A stretch of DNA of 64,000 nt from Pseudomonas sp. R28(2017) (GCF_002112505.1 NZ_NEHW01000009.1:1-64000), one strand, 5' to 3'; positions 15,795-25,294 are shown, counted from the stretch's first letter. Translations and numbers: made by a program. Notes: generated from the letters alone by a model not told the origin.

Positions 15795-15980
15795 CATGTA
15801 CGGGCTTTCATGACAGAAACATTTCAAATGCTTGCAGAGCGTGCCAAGCTGGCGCGAGTTCCGCAAAACAACTAAAGCTTGAGTAAGCACTGGATCAAGA
15901 CACCCACCCCCGGGCCAGGCTTACGGCTTCATCCATTTTGGCTCCGCCACTGGGGCCCGATTACAAAGGGGGGCTCGACC

Positions 15981-17639
15981 ATGCTGACCCTGCTCAACCT
16001 GCTCTCCGCCGTGGCCTTGCTGGTGTGGGGCACGCATATCGTCCGTACCGGCATCCTCAGGGTGTTCGGCTCCAACCTGCGCCGCGTGCTCAGCCAGAAC
16101 ATGAACCGGCGGCCGCTGGCGTTCATTGCCGGCATCGTGGTCACCGCCGTGGTGCAGAGCAGCAACGCCACCGCCATGCTGGTCACCTCCTTTGTCGGCC
16201 AGGGCCTGATGGCCATGACCCCAGCGCTGGCGATCATGCTCGGCGCCGATGTCGGTACTGCGCTGATGGCCCGGGTACTGACCTTTGACCTGTCGTGGCT
16301 GTCGCCGCTGCTGGTGTTCCTCGGGGTCATCTTCTTCCTCTCACGCAAGCAGACCCGCGCGGGCCAGCTGGGCCGCGTGGCGATCGGCCTGGGCCTGATC
16401 ATCCTGGCACTGGAGCTGATCGTGCAGGCAGCGGCGCCGATCACCCATGCGCAAGGGGTGAAGGTGCTGTTCGCCTCGCTGACCGGCGACATCATGCTCG
16501 ACGCCCTGGTGGGGGCACTGTTCGCCATGGTCTCCTATTCCAGCCTGGCTGCCGTGCTGCTCACTGCCACCCTGGCTGGCGCTGAGGTGATCAGCCTGCC
16601 GGTGGCCATCGGCCTGGTCGTCGGCGCCAACATCGGCAGCGGCCTGCTGGCCTTCATCAGCACCAGCATGCAGAACGCCGCAGGCCGCCGGGTGGCCCTG
16701 GGCAGCCTGCTGTACAAGCTGATCGGCCTGGTGCTGATCATCCCTGTGCTGCACCCCCTGGTGGAGTGGATGGACAGCCTGAGCTTCAGCCCTCAGGAGC
16801 TGGTGATCGGCTTCCACCTGCTCTACAACACCTTGCGCTGCCTGATCATGCTGCCGACGGTCAAACCCATGGGCCGCCTGTGCAACACGCTGTTGCCCGA
16901 ACGCGAGGCCAGCAATGGTCAGATACGCCCGCGCCATCTCGATGCCTCGGCGTTGACCACGCCCAGCCTGGCCCTGGCCAATGCCGCCCGGGAAACCCTG
17001 CGCCTGGGTGACATCGTCGACAGCCTGCTGGAGGCCATGCTCGGCGCCCTGCGCGGCACCCACACTGCCATGCCCCAGCAGGTACGCGCCTTGACCGAGG
17101 ATGGCGAAGCGCTGTATAGCGCGATCAAGCTGTACCTGGCGCAGATGCCACGGGAAGACCTCAGCGATCAGGACAACCGGCGCTGGGCAGAGGTCATCGA
17201 ACTGGCGATCAACCTGAAGCTGGCCTGCGACCTGATCGAACGCATGCTGCGCAAGGTGCAGCAGCAGAAAACCAGCCAGCGCCGGGAGTTCTCCCAGGTC
17301 GGCCTGGAAGAGCTCACCGGGCTGCAGGAGCAGTTGCTGGCCAACCTGCGCCTGGGCCTGTCGGTATTCCTGAGCGCCGATCCGGAGAGCGCGCGCCTGC
17401 TGCTGCGCGAAAAACGCCGCTTCCGCGCCCAGGAACGGCGCCTGGCGCATGCCCATGTCAGCCGTTTGCAGCGTAAGGTAGTGCAAAGTATCGAGACCAG
17501 TTCGCTACACTTGGAGCTGATCGCCGACATGAAGCGGTTGAACTCTTTGTTCTGCAGCAGTGCCTATGTGGTACTGGGTGGCTCTGACACTGGCGGGCTG
17601 CTGCTCGACAGCGTCTCGGAAGACGCCCACCTGTCCTGA
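15981..17639 (+). CDS. Na/Pi-cotransporter family protein with PhoU-like tail
   Basis: The 552-aa protein has two Na/Pi-cotransporter repeats in its first 310 residues: AVVQSSNATAMLVTSFVGQG (the QSSxAT motif) and LVVGANIGSGLLAFISTSMQ. A helical cytoplasmic region of about 230 residues follows and resembles PhoU domains (several long amphipathic helices, many Arg/Glu). It is likely a sodium-dependent phosphate transporter, perhaps efflux. I start at the ATG at 15981 with AAAGGGGGG 8 bp upstream; the in-frame extension to 15879 looks non-coding. Confidence 0.87.
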   Translation: MLTLLNLLSAVALLVWGTHIVRTGILRVFGSNLRRVLSQNMNRRPLAFIAGIVVTAVVQSSNATAMLVTSFVGQGLMAMTPALAIMLGADVGTALMARVLTFDLSWLSPLLVFLGVIFFLSRKQTRAGQLGRVAIGLGLIILALELIVQAAAPITHAQGVKVLFASLTGDIMLDALVGALFAMVSYSSLAAVLLTATLAGAEVISLPVAIGLVVGANIGSGLLAFISTSMQNAAGRRVALGSLLYKLIGLVLIIPVLHPLVEWMDSLSFSPQELVIGFHLLYNTLRCLIMLPTVKPMGRLCNTLLPEREASNGQIRPRHLDASALTTPSLALANAARETLRLGDIVDSLLEAMLGALRGTHTAMPQQVRALTEDGEALYSAIKLYLAQMPREDLSDQDNRRWAEVIELAINLKLACDLIERMLRKVQQQKTSQRREFSQVGLEELTGLQEQLLANLRLGLSVFLSADPESARLLLREKRRFRAQERRLAHAHVSRLQRKVVQSIETSSLHLELIADMKRLNSLFCSSAYVVLGGSDTGGLLLDSVSEDAHLS

Positions 17640-17669
17640 TCTCGCACACCTGGAGACCGTCGCTCGCCC

Positions 17670-19076
17670 ATGCGTTGCCTGATGTTCGTTTGCCTGCTGA
17701 TCTGCAGCCTGCCCTCATTTGCCCTCGATCGCTCGCGGGTCGAGGGCTACCTGTTGCCCAATGGCCTGCAGGTGATCCTCAAATCCGGTTACGAACGCGA
17801 CCATGTGGCGATCCGCCTGGTGGTGGGGGTCGGCCTGGATGACTTCGACTGCGAGCAGAAGGAGTTGCCGCACCTGCTCGAGCACCTGCTGTTCACAGGC
17901 ATCGACGAGACCGGTGAGGGCGGCCTGGAAGAGCGCCTGCAGAGCCTGGGCGGCGAATGGAACGCCTATACCAGCAGCGCCGACACCACCTTCGTCATCG
18001 AGGCGCCGGCACGCAACCAGCGCAAGGTGCTCGACCTGTTGCTGGCAATCGTCCGCGACACCCGCATCGACGCCAAGGCCCTGGCCACGGCCAAGCACAT
18101 CATCGAACGCGAGGATGGCGGCCACTATGGCCACCTGCAGCGTTGGCTCGACCGCCAGGACATCGGCCACCCGGCCAGCGACCAGCTGGCCACCGAGCTG
18201 GGCCTGAAATGCCCCGAGCGTTCCAACGTCGCGGACATGACCCTGGAACAAGTGAAGACCCTGCGTGATCGCTGGTACGCCGCCAACAACATGACCCTGA
18301 TCGTGGTGGGCGGCCTGGATCGCCTGTTGCCAGCCTACCTGGAGCGTACCTTTGGTGAACTGCCCGCCACCGAGCCGGAAGAGCGGCGCACCCTCGAAAG
18401 CATCAGCCAACAAGCCGAGCAACGCCGCGACCTGACCCGTGGCCTGCTGGGCGACAGCGTCAAGTTGCACTGGCTGTTCATCGAGCCGGTGCTGGACAAT
18501 GACCATCAGCAGACCCTTGACCTGCTGTCGCGCTACCTCGATTGGGCGGTGTACGACCAGCTGCGCCTGCGCAACGGCCTGTCGTACGGGCCGTCCGTAC
18601 AACGCGAGAGCTTCGGCGACAGCGGCATGCTCAGCCTCAATGCCGACCTTGAGCGCGAAGATGTCGACCAGGCCGTGAAGGTGATGCAGCAGCTGTTCGA
18701 TCATTTGCGCAAGGAAGGCCTCGACCCGGATACCTTCGCCCGCCTCAAGGATGCCGCCGTGGCCAAGGAAAGCTGGAGCACCCAGGGCAACAGTGCGCTG
18801 GCCGATTACTACTGGGGCGCGCTGAACGATTACAACAACGGCCGCTTTGCCGACCCGGCGCGCAAGTTGCGCCAGGTGACACTGGAAGAGGCCAATGCGG
18901 CGCTGAAGGCGTTGCTCAAGGATCAGGGTTACCTGCGGATCGAGAAGCCGTTCCTGGGGTATGACGAGCTTTACGGGCTGGTGGCCTTGCTGCTGGGGCT
19001 GATACTGGCGCTGGGGCTGCTGCGCTGGCGGCGGCACAAGCCGGAACGACCCAGTGGTGCTACACGCCAGCGGTGA
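17670..19076 (+). CDS. Membrane-anchored M16 family zinc peptidase
   Basis: The 468-aa protein has a signal peptide (residues 1-19). Its inverted zinc motif is HLLEH at 68-72, and Glu146/Glu148 lies at the right distance for the third ligand. The expected M16 domain pair follows. Unusually, it ends in a transmembrane helix (YGLVALLLGLILALGLL) and a basic cytoplasmic tail, so the peptidase should face the periplasm while tethered to the inner membrane. It stands 30 bp after the Na/Pi gene and may be cotranscribed. Substrate unknown. Confidence 0.88.
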   Translation: MRCLMFVCLLICSLPSFALDRSRVEGYLLPNGLQVILKSGYERDHVAIRLVVGVGLDDFDCEQKELPHLLEHLLFTGIDETGEGGLEERLQSLGGEWNAYTSSADTTFVIEAPARNQRKVLDLLLAIVRDTRIDAKALATAKHIIEREDGGHYGHLQRWLDRQDIGHPASDQLATELGLKCPERSNVADMTLEQVKTLRDRWYAANNMTLIVVGGLDRLLPAYLERTFGELPATEPEERRTLESISQQAEQRRDLTRGLLGDSVKLHWLFIEPVLDNDHQQTLDLLSRYLDWAVYDQLRLRNGLSYGPSVQRESFGDSGMLSLNADLEREDVDQAVKVMQQLFDHLRKEGLDPDTFARLKDAAVAKESWSTQGNSALADYYWGALNDYNNGRFADPARKLRQVTLEEANAALKALLKDQGYLRIEKPFLGYDELYGLVALLLGLILALGLLRWRRHKPERPSGATRQR

Positions 19077-19100
19077 ATCGGCGGTATCCTTTTGCCAGTA

Positions 19101-19200
19101 CCGGCCCTTTCGCGGGCAAGCCCGCTCCCACAGGAACCGCACAGGATTCATGATCAGTGCACTACCTGTGGCAGCGGGCTTGCCCGCGAAGGGGCCGGCA
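19101..19200. repeat. REP inverted pair B
   Basis: Units at 19101-19134 and 19165-19199 in opposite orientation (cores CGCGGGCAAGCCCGC and GCGGGCTTGCCCGCG). This is one of two pairs in the window lying between same-strand genes. Confidence 0.88.
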
Positions 19201-19229
19201 CAGCCACCTCAAACTGCTGTTGTAGACCC

Positions 19230-20252
19230 ATGCCCCCAATACCCCACTTCGTCCAGCGCGTCATCGAGCTGCTCAAACGCTACCCCGGCGTCATCGCACT
19301 CGGTGGTTTCCTCTCCGGCATCGGCAGCTTCATCCTGGTCGACCGCCAGGCCAGCCTGGCCAGCTGGATCGCCATCCTCATGCTGGTCAGCTGGGTCTGG
19401 CTGATGCTGGAAAACACCCTCACCGGCCTGTTCGCGCGCACCTTCAAGCGTGAGATTCCGCAGCCGCTGCTGCGCTACGCGACACAGATGATCCACCAGG
19501 AAAGCCTGTTCTTCGTCTTGCCGTTCTTCTTCATCACCACCACCTGGAACAGCGGCCAGCTGGTGTTCACCGGGCTGCTTGGCGCCGCCGGGCTCATCTC
19601 GATCATCGACCCGCTCTACTACAAGTGGCTGGCACCCCGGCGCTGGCTGTTCCTCGCGCTGCACACCCTGACGCTGTTCGCCGCGCTGCTCACCGCGCTG
19701 CCTATCATCCTGCACCTGACCACCGCGCAAAGCTTCAAGCTGGCGTTGATTGCCGCCATGGCGCTGTCGTTCCCCAGCCTGCTCAGCAGCTTCCCGATCA
19801 ATACCTGGCGCCGCGGCGTGGCACTGGTATTGGTTACCCTGGCTGTAGGCGGGAGCGGCTGGCTGCTGCGTTCATGGGTGCCACCGGCAACGCTGTGGAT
19901 GACGGACGTGGCGGTCAGCACCGAAGTGCTCAATCGCCAACCCGGCGAGTCGTTGGAGGAAATCGCCGCCAGCCGCATTCGCAGCAATGGTTTGTACGCC
20001 TACACCGCGATCAACGCGCCGCGCGGCCTGGACGAGCGCATCTACCATGTGTGGCAGAAGGACGGCCAGGAGGTCGATCGCATTGCCCTGGACATCCACG
20101 GCGGGCGCAAGGAAGGCTACCGCGCCTGGACCCACAAGCAGAACTTCCCGCCCAACCCGGTGGGCAAGTGGCAGGTGCGGGTACTGACCGAAGATGGCCA
20201 GGTGATCGGCGTGCTGCGCTTCAAGGTGGTGGACGACGCGCCTGCGAAGTGA
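19230..20252 (+). CDS. DUF5924 membrane protein with C-terminal DUF2914 domain
   Basis: The 340-aa protein has about seven helices up to residue 220, then a soluble domain (about 225-340) with the DUF2914 pattern: YAYTAINAPRGLDERIYHVW, GRKEGYRAWTHKQNFP and GKWQVRVLTEDGQVIGVLRF. DUF2914 is a beta-rich domain of unknown function. I use the ATG at 19230, since the longer frame runs through a REP element. Function unknown; position between M16 peptidase and Mla-like genes hints at an envelope role. Confidence 0.78.
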   Translation: MPPIPHFVQRVIELLKRYPGVIALGGFLSGIGSFILVDRQASLASWIAILMLVSWVWLMLENTLTGLFARTFKREIPQPLLRYATQMIHQESLFFVLPFFFITTTWNSGQLVFTGLLGAAGLISIIDPLYYKWLAPRRWLFLALHTLTLFAALLTALPIILHLTTAQSFKLALIAAMALSFPSLLSSFPINTWRRGVALVLVTLAVGGSGWLLRSWVPPATLWMTDVAVSTEVLNRQPGESLEEIAASRIRSNGLYAYTAINAPRGLDERIYHVWQKDGQEVDRIALDIHGGRKEGYRAWTHKQNFPPNPVGKWQVRVLTEDGQVIGVLRFKVVDDAPAK

Positions 20253-20332
20253 TGCTGGCGCAGGACAGCACATATTCAACAAACCGCTCCATGCCCGCTG
20301 CGCTATGATCAGCCTCTAGCCTGGCCGGATGC

Positions 20333-21466
20333 ATGGAGCCTATGACTACCCCCAGCGCCACCCTGGACACCAGCTGCCAACCGGCCTGCCTGCGGATTGC
20401 CGGTGACTGGACCCTGGCCCACTATGCCAGCCTCAAGCGCGACAGCGAGCGCCTGCGCACGCAGTATGGCGCCGAGGCCATTGCCGACCTCAGCCAACTG
20501 GGCCGCCTGGACACCGCCGGTGCCTCGCTGCTGGCCGAGCTGCTCGGGTCCGAGCGCCTCTCGCACTGCACCCACGACCTGCCCGAAGCCAGCCGCGCCC
20601 TGCTCAAGAATGTCTACTGCTCGGTGCAGGACTACTGCATCCCGGTCAAGGAGCCCGAGCGCAACGTGCTGCTGGTGCTGCTCGAACGTATCGGCTGCGC
20701 GGTTGGCACGCTGTGGCAGGACACCATGCAGCTGCTGGGTTTCCTCGGCCTGATCATCGAGACCCTGCTGCGCCGCCTGCTGCAGCCACACCGCTGGCGC
20801 GTCACCCCGGTCATCGCGCACATCGAGCAGACCGGGCTGGACGCTGCTCCCATCGTCGCCTTGCTGACCTTTCTGGTGGGCGCCGTGGTGGCCTTCCTCG
20901 GGGCCACGGTGCTGGCCGATTTTGGGGCCACGGTGTTCACCGTCGACCTGGTTGCCTTTTCGTTCCTGCGCGAGTTCGCCGTGCTGCTGACCGCCATCCT
21001 CATGGCCGGGCGCACTGCCAGTGCCTTCACCGCGCAGATCGGCTCGATGAAGGCCAATGAAGAGATCGACGCCATCCGTACCCTGGGCCTCAACCCGATC
21101 GAGCTGCTGGTGGTGCCACGGGTACTGGCGCTGCTGATTTCACTGCCGTTGCTGACCTTCGTCGCGATGATCTGCGGCATCGTCGGAGGTGCCGTGGTCT
21201 GCGCCCTGTCACTGGGCATTTCGCCGGCCATGTTCCTGTCGCTGCTGCAAACCGACATCGGCGTGCAGCACTTCCTCGTCGGCCTGGCCAAGGCGCCTGT
21301 CTTCGCCTTCCTGATCGCCGCCATCGGCTGCCTCGAAGGCTTCAAGGTCAGCGGCAGCGCCGAGTCGGTGGGTGCCCACACCACCTCCAGCGTGGTGCAA
21401 TCGATTTTCGTGGTCATCGTGCTGGATGCGGTGGCAGCGCTGTTCTGCATGGAGATGGGCTGGTGA
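20333..21466 (+). CDS. MlaE-type ABC permease fused to an N-terminal STAS domain
   Basis: The 377-aa protein has a STAS-like N-terminus (about residues 10-100; ADLSQLGRLDTAGASLLAEL) and a C-terminal MlaE/permease domain of five to six helices. The family segments are MAGRTASAFTAQIGSMKANEEIDAIRTLGL (quoted as MAGRTASAFTAQIGS and MKANEEIDAIRTLGL). In canonical Mla the STAS protein (MlaB) is separate, so this is a fused paralogue. It leads a four-gene operon with overlapping stops and starts. It likely moves phospholipid or another lipid across the envelope. ATG at 20333 or 20342; neither has a strong ribosome site. Confidence 0.88.
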   Translation: MEPMTTPSATLDTSCQPACLRIAGDWTLAHYASLKRDSERLRTQYGAEAIADLSQLGRLDTAGASLLAELLGSERLSHCTHDLPEASRALLKNVYCSVQDYCIPVKEPERNVLLVLLERIGCAVGTLWQDTMQLLGFLGLIIETLLRRLLQPHRWRVTPVIAHIEQTGLDAAPIVALLTFLVGAVVAFLGATVLADFGATVFTVDLVAFSFLREFAVLLTAILMAGRTASAFTAQIGSMKANEEIDAIRTLGLNPIELLVVPRVLALLISLPLLTFVAMICGIVGGAVVCALSLGISPAMFLSLLQTDIGVQHFLVGLAKAPVFAFLIAAIGCLEGFKVSGSAESVGAHTTSSVVQSIFVVIVLDAVAALFCMEMGW

Positions 21467-22254
21467 ATGGCCGGGAAGCGGTGATCGAAGCGCGGGGCAT
21501 CTGCAATCGCTTCGGCAGCCAGGTGGTGCACAAGGACCTCGACCTGGACCTGTACCGCGGCGAAATCCTCGCGGTGGTCGGCGGGTCGGGCAGCGGCAAG
21601 TCGGTGCTTTTGCGCAGCATCATCGGCCTGCGGCGCCCCAACGAGGGGCAGGTCAAGGTGTTCGGTGAAGACCTGGCCGGCTTGCGCGAGGAACAGCGTT
21701 CGCGGGTGGAGCGCCGCTTTGGCGTGCTGTTTCAGAAGGGCGCACTGTTTTCATCCCTGACCGTCACCGAAAACGTCGCCCTGCCGTTGATCGAGCATGC
21801 CGGCCTGTCGCGCGCCGATGCCGAGCACTTGGCCGGGGTCAAGCTGGCCCTGGCCGGCCTGCCGATCTCCGCCGCCGACAAATACCCCTCGTCGCTCTCC
21901 GGCGGCATGATCAAGCGCGCAGCCCTGGCTCGCGCCCTGGCGCTGGACCCGGACATCCTGTTCCTCGACGAACCCACCGCCGGCCTCGACCCGATCGGCG
22001 CCGCTGCCTTCGACCAGTTGATCCTGACCCTGCGCGATGCCCTGGGCCTGAGCGTGTTCCTGATCACCCACGATCTCGACACCCTCTACACCATCACCGA
22101 TCGCATCGCCGTGTTGTCACAGAAGAAGGTGCTGGTCGCCGGCCCCCTGGCCGAGGTCGAACAGACCAACGACCCCTGGATCCACGAATACTTTCACGGC
22201 CCACGCGGGCGCGCGGCCGAACACGCCGCCGCCAACGCCGGGCAGGAGCGCTGA
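21463..22254 (+). CDS. MlaF-type ABC transporter ATPase
   Basis: The 263-aa ATPase has Walker A GGSGSGKSVL at about 38-47, signature SLSGGMIKRAALARAL, and Walker B ILFLDEPTAGLDP. The LSGGM signature variant is typical of MlaF. GTG start overlaps the permease stop (GTGA), so it is translationally coupled. It powers the lipid transporter formed with the STAS-permease and the MCE protein. Confidence 0.9.
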   Translation: MNGREAVIEARGICNRFGSQVVHKDLDLDLYRGEILAVVGGSGSGKSVLLRSIIGLRRPNEGQVKVFGEDLAGLREEQRSRVERRFGVLFQKGALFSSLTVTENVALPLIEHAGLSRADAEHLAGVKLALAGLPISAADKYPSSLSGGMIKRAALARALALDPDILFLDEPTAGLDPIGAAAFDQLILTLRDALGLSVFLITHDLDTLYTITDRIAVLSQKKVLVAGPLAEVEQTNDPWIHEYFHGPRGRAAEHAAANAGQER

Positions 22255-22257
22255 ACA

Positions 22258-23196
22258 ATGGAAACCCGAGCTCATCACGTCCTGATTGGCCTGGTCACTG
22301 TCCTGGTGGTGGCTGGCGCCATGCTGTTCGGCCTGTGGCTGACCAAGTCCAGCGTCGACGACGCCTTCAAGGACTACGAAGTGATCTTCAACGAAGCCGT
22401 CTCGGGCCTGTCCCGTGGCAGCCCGGTGCAGTACAACGGCATCAAGGTCGGCGATGTCACCAGCCTGCGCCTGGACCCGAAAGACCCGCGCCGGGTGCTG
22501 GCCCGGGTGCGCCTGAGCGGCGACACCCCGGTCAAGGAAGACACCCAGGCCAAACTGACCCTGGCCGGGGTCACCGGCAACTCGTTCATCCAGCTCAGCG
22601 GCGGCACGCCGCACAGCCCGGAACTCAGGGGCAAGGACGGCAAGCTGCCGGTGATCGTCGCCTCACCCTCGCCGATCTCCCGCCTGCTCAACGACAGCAG
22701 CGACCTGGTAACCAACATCAACCTGTTGCTGCACAACGCCAACCAGATGTTCTCGGAAAGCAACATCGACCGCCTGAGCAACACCTTGGCCAACCTGGAG
22801 CAGACCACTGGCGCCTTCGCCAACCAGAAGGGCGGTATCAGCGACGCCATCGAGCAACTGGCCCAGGTCGGCAAGCAGGCCAACGCCACCCTGGCCGAAA
22901 CCCAGGCGCTGATGCGCAACGCCAACGGCCTGCTTGGCACCCAGGGTAAACAGGCCATCGGCAATGCCGAGCAGGCCATGCAGTCGCTGGCGCAAAGCGC
23001 TGCGACCATCAACAACCTGCTGCAGGACAACCGCCAGTCCATCGATGACGGCGCCCAGGGGCTCAACCAGCTGACCCCGGCCATCCGCGAACTGCGCGAA
23101 ACCCTCAACTCGCTCAAGGGCATATCCCGGCGCCTGGAGGCCGACCCGAGCGGCTACCTGCTGGGCCGCGACAACAACAAGGAGTTCCAGCCATGA
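22258..23196 (+). CDS. MlaD-type MCE domain protein
   Basis: The 312-aa periplasmic protein is anchored by one N-terminal helix (VLIGLVTVLVVAGAMLFGLW). The MCE domain at about 40-120 contains VSGLSRGSPVQYNGIKVGDV and LAGVTGNSFIQLSGG. A long helical tail of about 180 residues (Ala/Gln/Asn-rich) may form a tube or coiled coil. That tail makes it longer than canonical MlaD (about 150-180 aa). It starts 3 bp after the ATPase. Confidence 0.9.
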   Translation: METRAHHVLIGLVTVLVVAGAMLFGLWLTKSSVDDAFKDYEVIFNEAVSGLSRGSPVQYNGIKVGDVTSLRLDPKDPRRVLARVRLSGDTPVKEDTQAKLTLAGVTGNSFIQLSGGTPHSPELRGKDGKLPVIVASPSPISRLLNDSSDLVTNINLLLHNANQMFSESNIDRLSNTLANLEQTTGAFANQKGGISDAIEQLAQVGKQANATLAETQALMRNANGLLGTQGKQAIGNAEQAMQSLAQSAATINNLLQDNRQSIDDGAQGLNQLTPAIRELRETLNSLKGISRRLEADPSGYLLGRDNNKEFQP

Positions 23197-23828
23197 TCCC
23201 TTCGCTGCGCCTGCTGGCCCTGGCGGCCGCCCTGAGCCTGGCCGGCGCCTGCTCGATCCTGCCGCAGAGCGAACCTGTGGATATCTACCGCCTGCCGGTC
23301 AACCAGGCCAGCCACAGCAATACCCCGGTGGACTGGTCACTGCGCCTGAACAAGCCGCTGGCCAGCGAAGCACTGGCCGGGCCACGCATCGCCGTGATCC
23401 CCCAAGGGGATGTGATCAGCAGCTACAAGGGCGCCCGCTGGAGCGACCCAGTGCCTTTGCTGGTGCGCAACCGCCTGCTCGATGGCTTCCAGCGCGATGG
23501 CCAGGTGCAGCGGCTGAGCGCAGACGACAGCAACCTGCAAGCCGACTACGAGCTGAGTGGCGAGCTGCTGGCGTTCCAGAGCGAGTATCAGCCGGATGGC
23601 AAGGTGGAGGTGGTGATCCGCTTCGTCGCGCGCCTGGTGCAAGGCCGCAGCCAACGCATCCTAACCAGCACGCGCTTCGAAGTGCGCCAGCCGCTTGCCG
23701 ACACCCGGGTGTCAACTGTGGTCGCCGGCTTCGGCGAGGCCAGCGATCTGCTTGCCGGGTTGGTGGTGGGCTGGACCGTGGCGCAAAGCGGCCAGGCTCA
23801 GGCTAAGGCTCAGGCAAAGAACCAGTAG
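23193..23828 (+). CDS. PqiC/YmbA-type ABC auxiliary lipoprotein
   Basis: The 211-aa lipoprotein has lipobox LAGAC, Cys at about 20. The body has the ABC-type transport auxiliary features: IYRLPVNQ, IAVIPQGDVISSYKGARWSD and a C-terminal VVAGFGEASDLLAGLVVGW. Members sit in the outer membrane and partner MCE proteins. Its ATG overlaps the MCE stop (ATGA). Its last 19 bp overlap the 3' end of the convergent Gate-domain gene. Confidence 0.87.
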   Translation: MIPSLRLLALAAALSLAGACSILPQSEPVDIYRLPVNQASHSNTPVDWSLRLNKPLASEALAGPRIAVIPQGDVISSYKGARWSDPVPLLVRNRLLDGFQRDGQVQRLSADDSNLQADYELSGELLAFQSEYQPDGKVEVVIRFVARLVQGRSQRILTSTRFEVRQPLADTRVSTVVAGFGEASDLLAGLVVGWTVAQSGQAQAKAQAKNQ

Positions 23829-25039
23829 CAGACGCAGATGGCCGCGATCACACCGGACAGCTCGGCCAGCAGGGCGCAGCCGACGGCGTGGCGCACCCGC
23901 TGGATGCCCACGGCGCCGAAATACACCGCCAGCACGTAGAAGGTGGTTTCGGTGCTGCCCTGGATGGTTGCCGCCACCAGGGCCGGGAAGCTGTCGACAC
24001 CGTGGGTCTGCATGGTCTCGATCAGCATGGCCCGCGCGGCACTGCCAGAGAACGGCTTCACCAGCGCGGTGGGCAGGCCCTCGACGAAGCGGGTATCCAG
24101 GCCCATCCAGTTGACCGCGTGGCGAATGCCGTCCAGCGCCAGTTCCAGCGCCCCAGAGGCGCGCAGTACACCGACCGCCACCAGCATCGCCACCAGATAC
24201 GGCAGCAGGCTCTTGGCCACGTCGAAGCCTTCCTTGGCGCCTTCCACAAAGGCTTCATACACCTGCACCCGCTTCAACGCACCGATCACCAGGAACAGGA
24301 TGATCACCCCGAACAGCGTCAGGTTGCCGAGAATCGACGACAGGCTGGCGAGCGCAGCAGCCGACAAGGTGCCCAGGAAGGCCATGAAGCCGCCCAGCAG
24401 CAGCGCGCCGGGGATCAGGTAGGCGAGCACCACCGGGTCCCACAGGCGCAAGCGCTGCATCACCGCCACCGATAGCAGGCCGACCAGGGTCGAGGCGCTG
24501 GTGGCCAGCAGGATTGGCAAGAACACCAGGGTGGGGTCGGTGGCGCCTTGCTGGGCGCGGTACATGAAGATGGTCACCGGCAGCAGGGTCAACGACGAGG
24601 CGTTCAGTACCAGGAACAGGATCTGCGCATTGCTGGCCGTGGTGCTGCTGGGGTTGAGCTCCTGCAGCGCGCGCATGGCCTTGAGGCCGATCGGCGTCGC
24701 GGCGTTATCCAGGCCCAGGCCATTGGCGGCGAAGTTCATGGTGATCAGGCCCAGCGCCGGGTGGCCGGGTGGCACCTCTGGCATCAGGCGGGCGAACAGC
24801 GGCCCCAGCACCTTGGCCAGCCATTCGACGATGCCGGCCTTTTCGGCGATCTTGAGAAAGCCCAGCCACAGGGTCAGGGTGCCGAACAGCAGGACCATGA
24901 CCTCTACCGACAGCTTGGCCATGGCGAAGATGCTCTCGACCATCGCGGCGAAGATGCCGGCGTTGCCACCGACCAGCCATTGGGCCAGGGCGGAGACGGC
25001 CGCCACCAGGAAAAAGCCGAGCCAAAGGCCGTTGAGCAT
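23810..25039 (-). CDS. Nucleoside-recognition (Gate) domain protein, SpmA-SpmB fusion type
   Basis: The 409-aa membrane protein contains two Gate domains in tandem, corresponding to spore maturation proteins SpmA (first half, NFAANGLGLDNAATPIGLKAM) and SpmB (second half, VKPFSGSAARAMLIETMQTHGVDS and QGSTETTFYVLAVYFGAVG, quoted in parts). In non-sporulating bacteria the role is unknown; transport of a nucleoside-like or other solute is possible. The ATG at 25039 follows CAGGGGGAAC. The longer in-frame stretch to 25264 runs through a REP element and is not coding. Confidence 0.83.
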   Translation of the reverse strand: MLNGLWLGFFLVAAVSALAQWLVGGNAGIFAAMVESIFAMAKLSVEVMVLLFGTLTLWLGFLKIAEKAGIVEWLAKVLGPLFARLMPEVPPGHPALGLITMNFAANGLGLDNAATPIGLKAMRALQELNPSSTTASNAQILFLVLNASSLTLLPVTIFMYRAQQGATDPTLVFLPILLATSASTLVGLLSVAVMQRLRLWDPVVLAYLIPGALLLGGFMAFLGTLSAAALASLSSILGNLTLFGVIILFLVIGALKRVQVYEAFVEGAKEGFDVAKSLLPYLVAMLVAVGVLRASGALELALDGIRHAVNWMGLDTRFVEGLPTALVKPFSGSAARAMLIETMQTHGVDSFPALVAATIQGSTETTFYVLAVYFGAVGIQRVRHAVGCALLAELSGVIAAICVCYWFFA

Positions 25040-25120
25040 CCGTGTGTTCCCCCTGAAAAATGCCCGAATGATAGCGTATCGGGGCCTCTGACTGGAGAAC
25101 TCTCGGCTGACGCTGAACCC

Positions 25121-25207
25121 TATGGGAGCGGGCTTGCCCGCGAAGCAGACAACGCGGTGGATGGCACAGGCTTCGCCCGTGTTCGCGGGCAAGCCCGCTC
25201 CCACAGA
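25121..25207. repeat. REP inverted pair C
   Basis: Units at 25121-25145 and 25181-25207 in opposite orientation, between two minus-strand genes. Together with the gltP terminator they fill the 255-bp gap 25040-25294. Confidence 0.88.
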
Positions 25208-25248
25208 GATCGCGAACCGACCAGCAGATCGGACAAATCCACAGGCAA

Positions 25249-25275
25249 CAAAAAGCCCCGACAAGTCGGGGCTTT
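25249..25275 (-). terminator. Rho-independent terminator of gltP
   Basis: Stem AAAGCCCCGAC/GTCGGGGCTTT with a 2-nt loop. On the minus strand it is followed by a T run, 20 bp after the gltP stop. Confidence 0.9.
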
Positions 25276-25294
25276 CTGGTTCAACCGTTCAGGC

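Noticed and set aside
15848..15867. Sigma-54-like GG-N10-GC (TGGCGCGAGTTCCGCA) before the Na/Pi gene
   Set aside because: The -12 box is CCGC rather than TTGC, and no activator site or conserved context was seen, so chance is likely.
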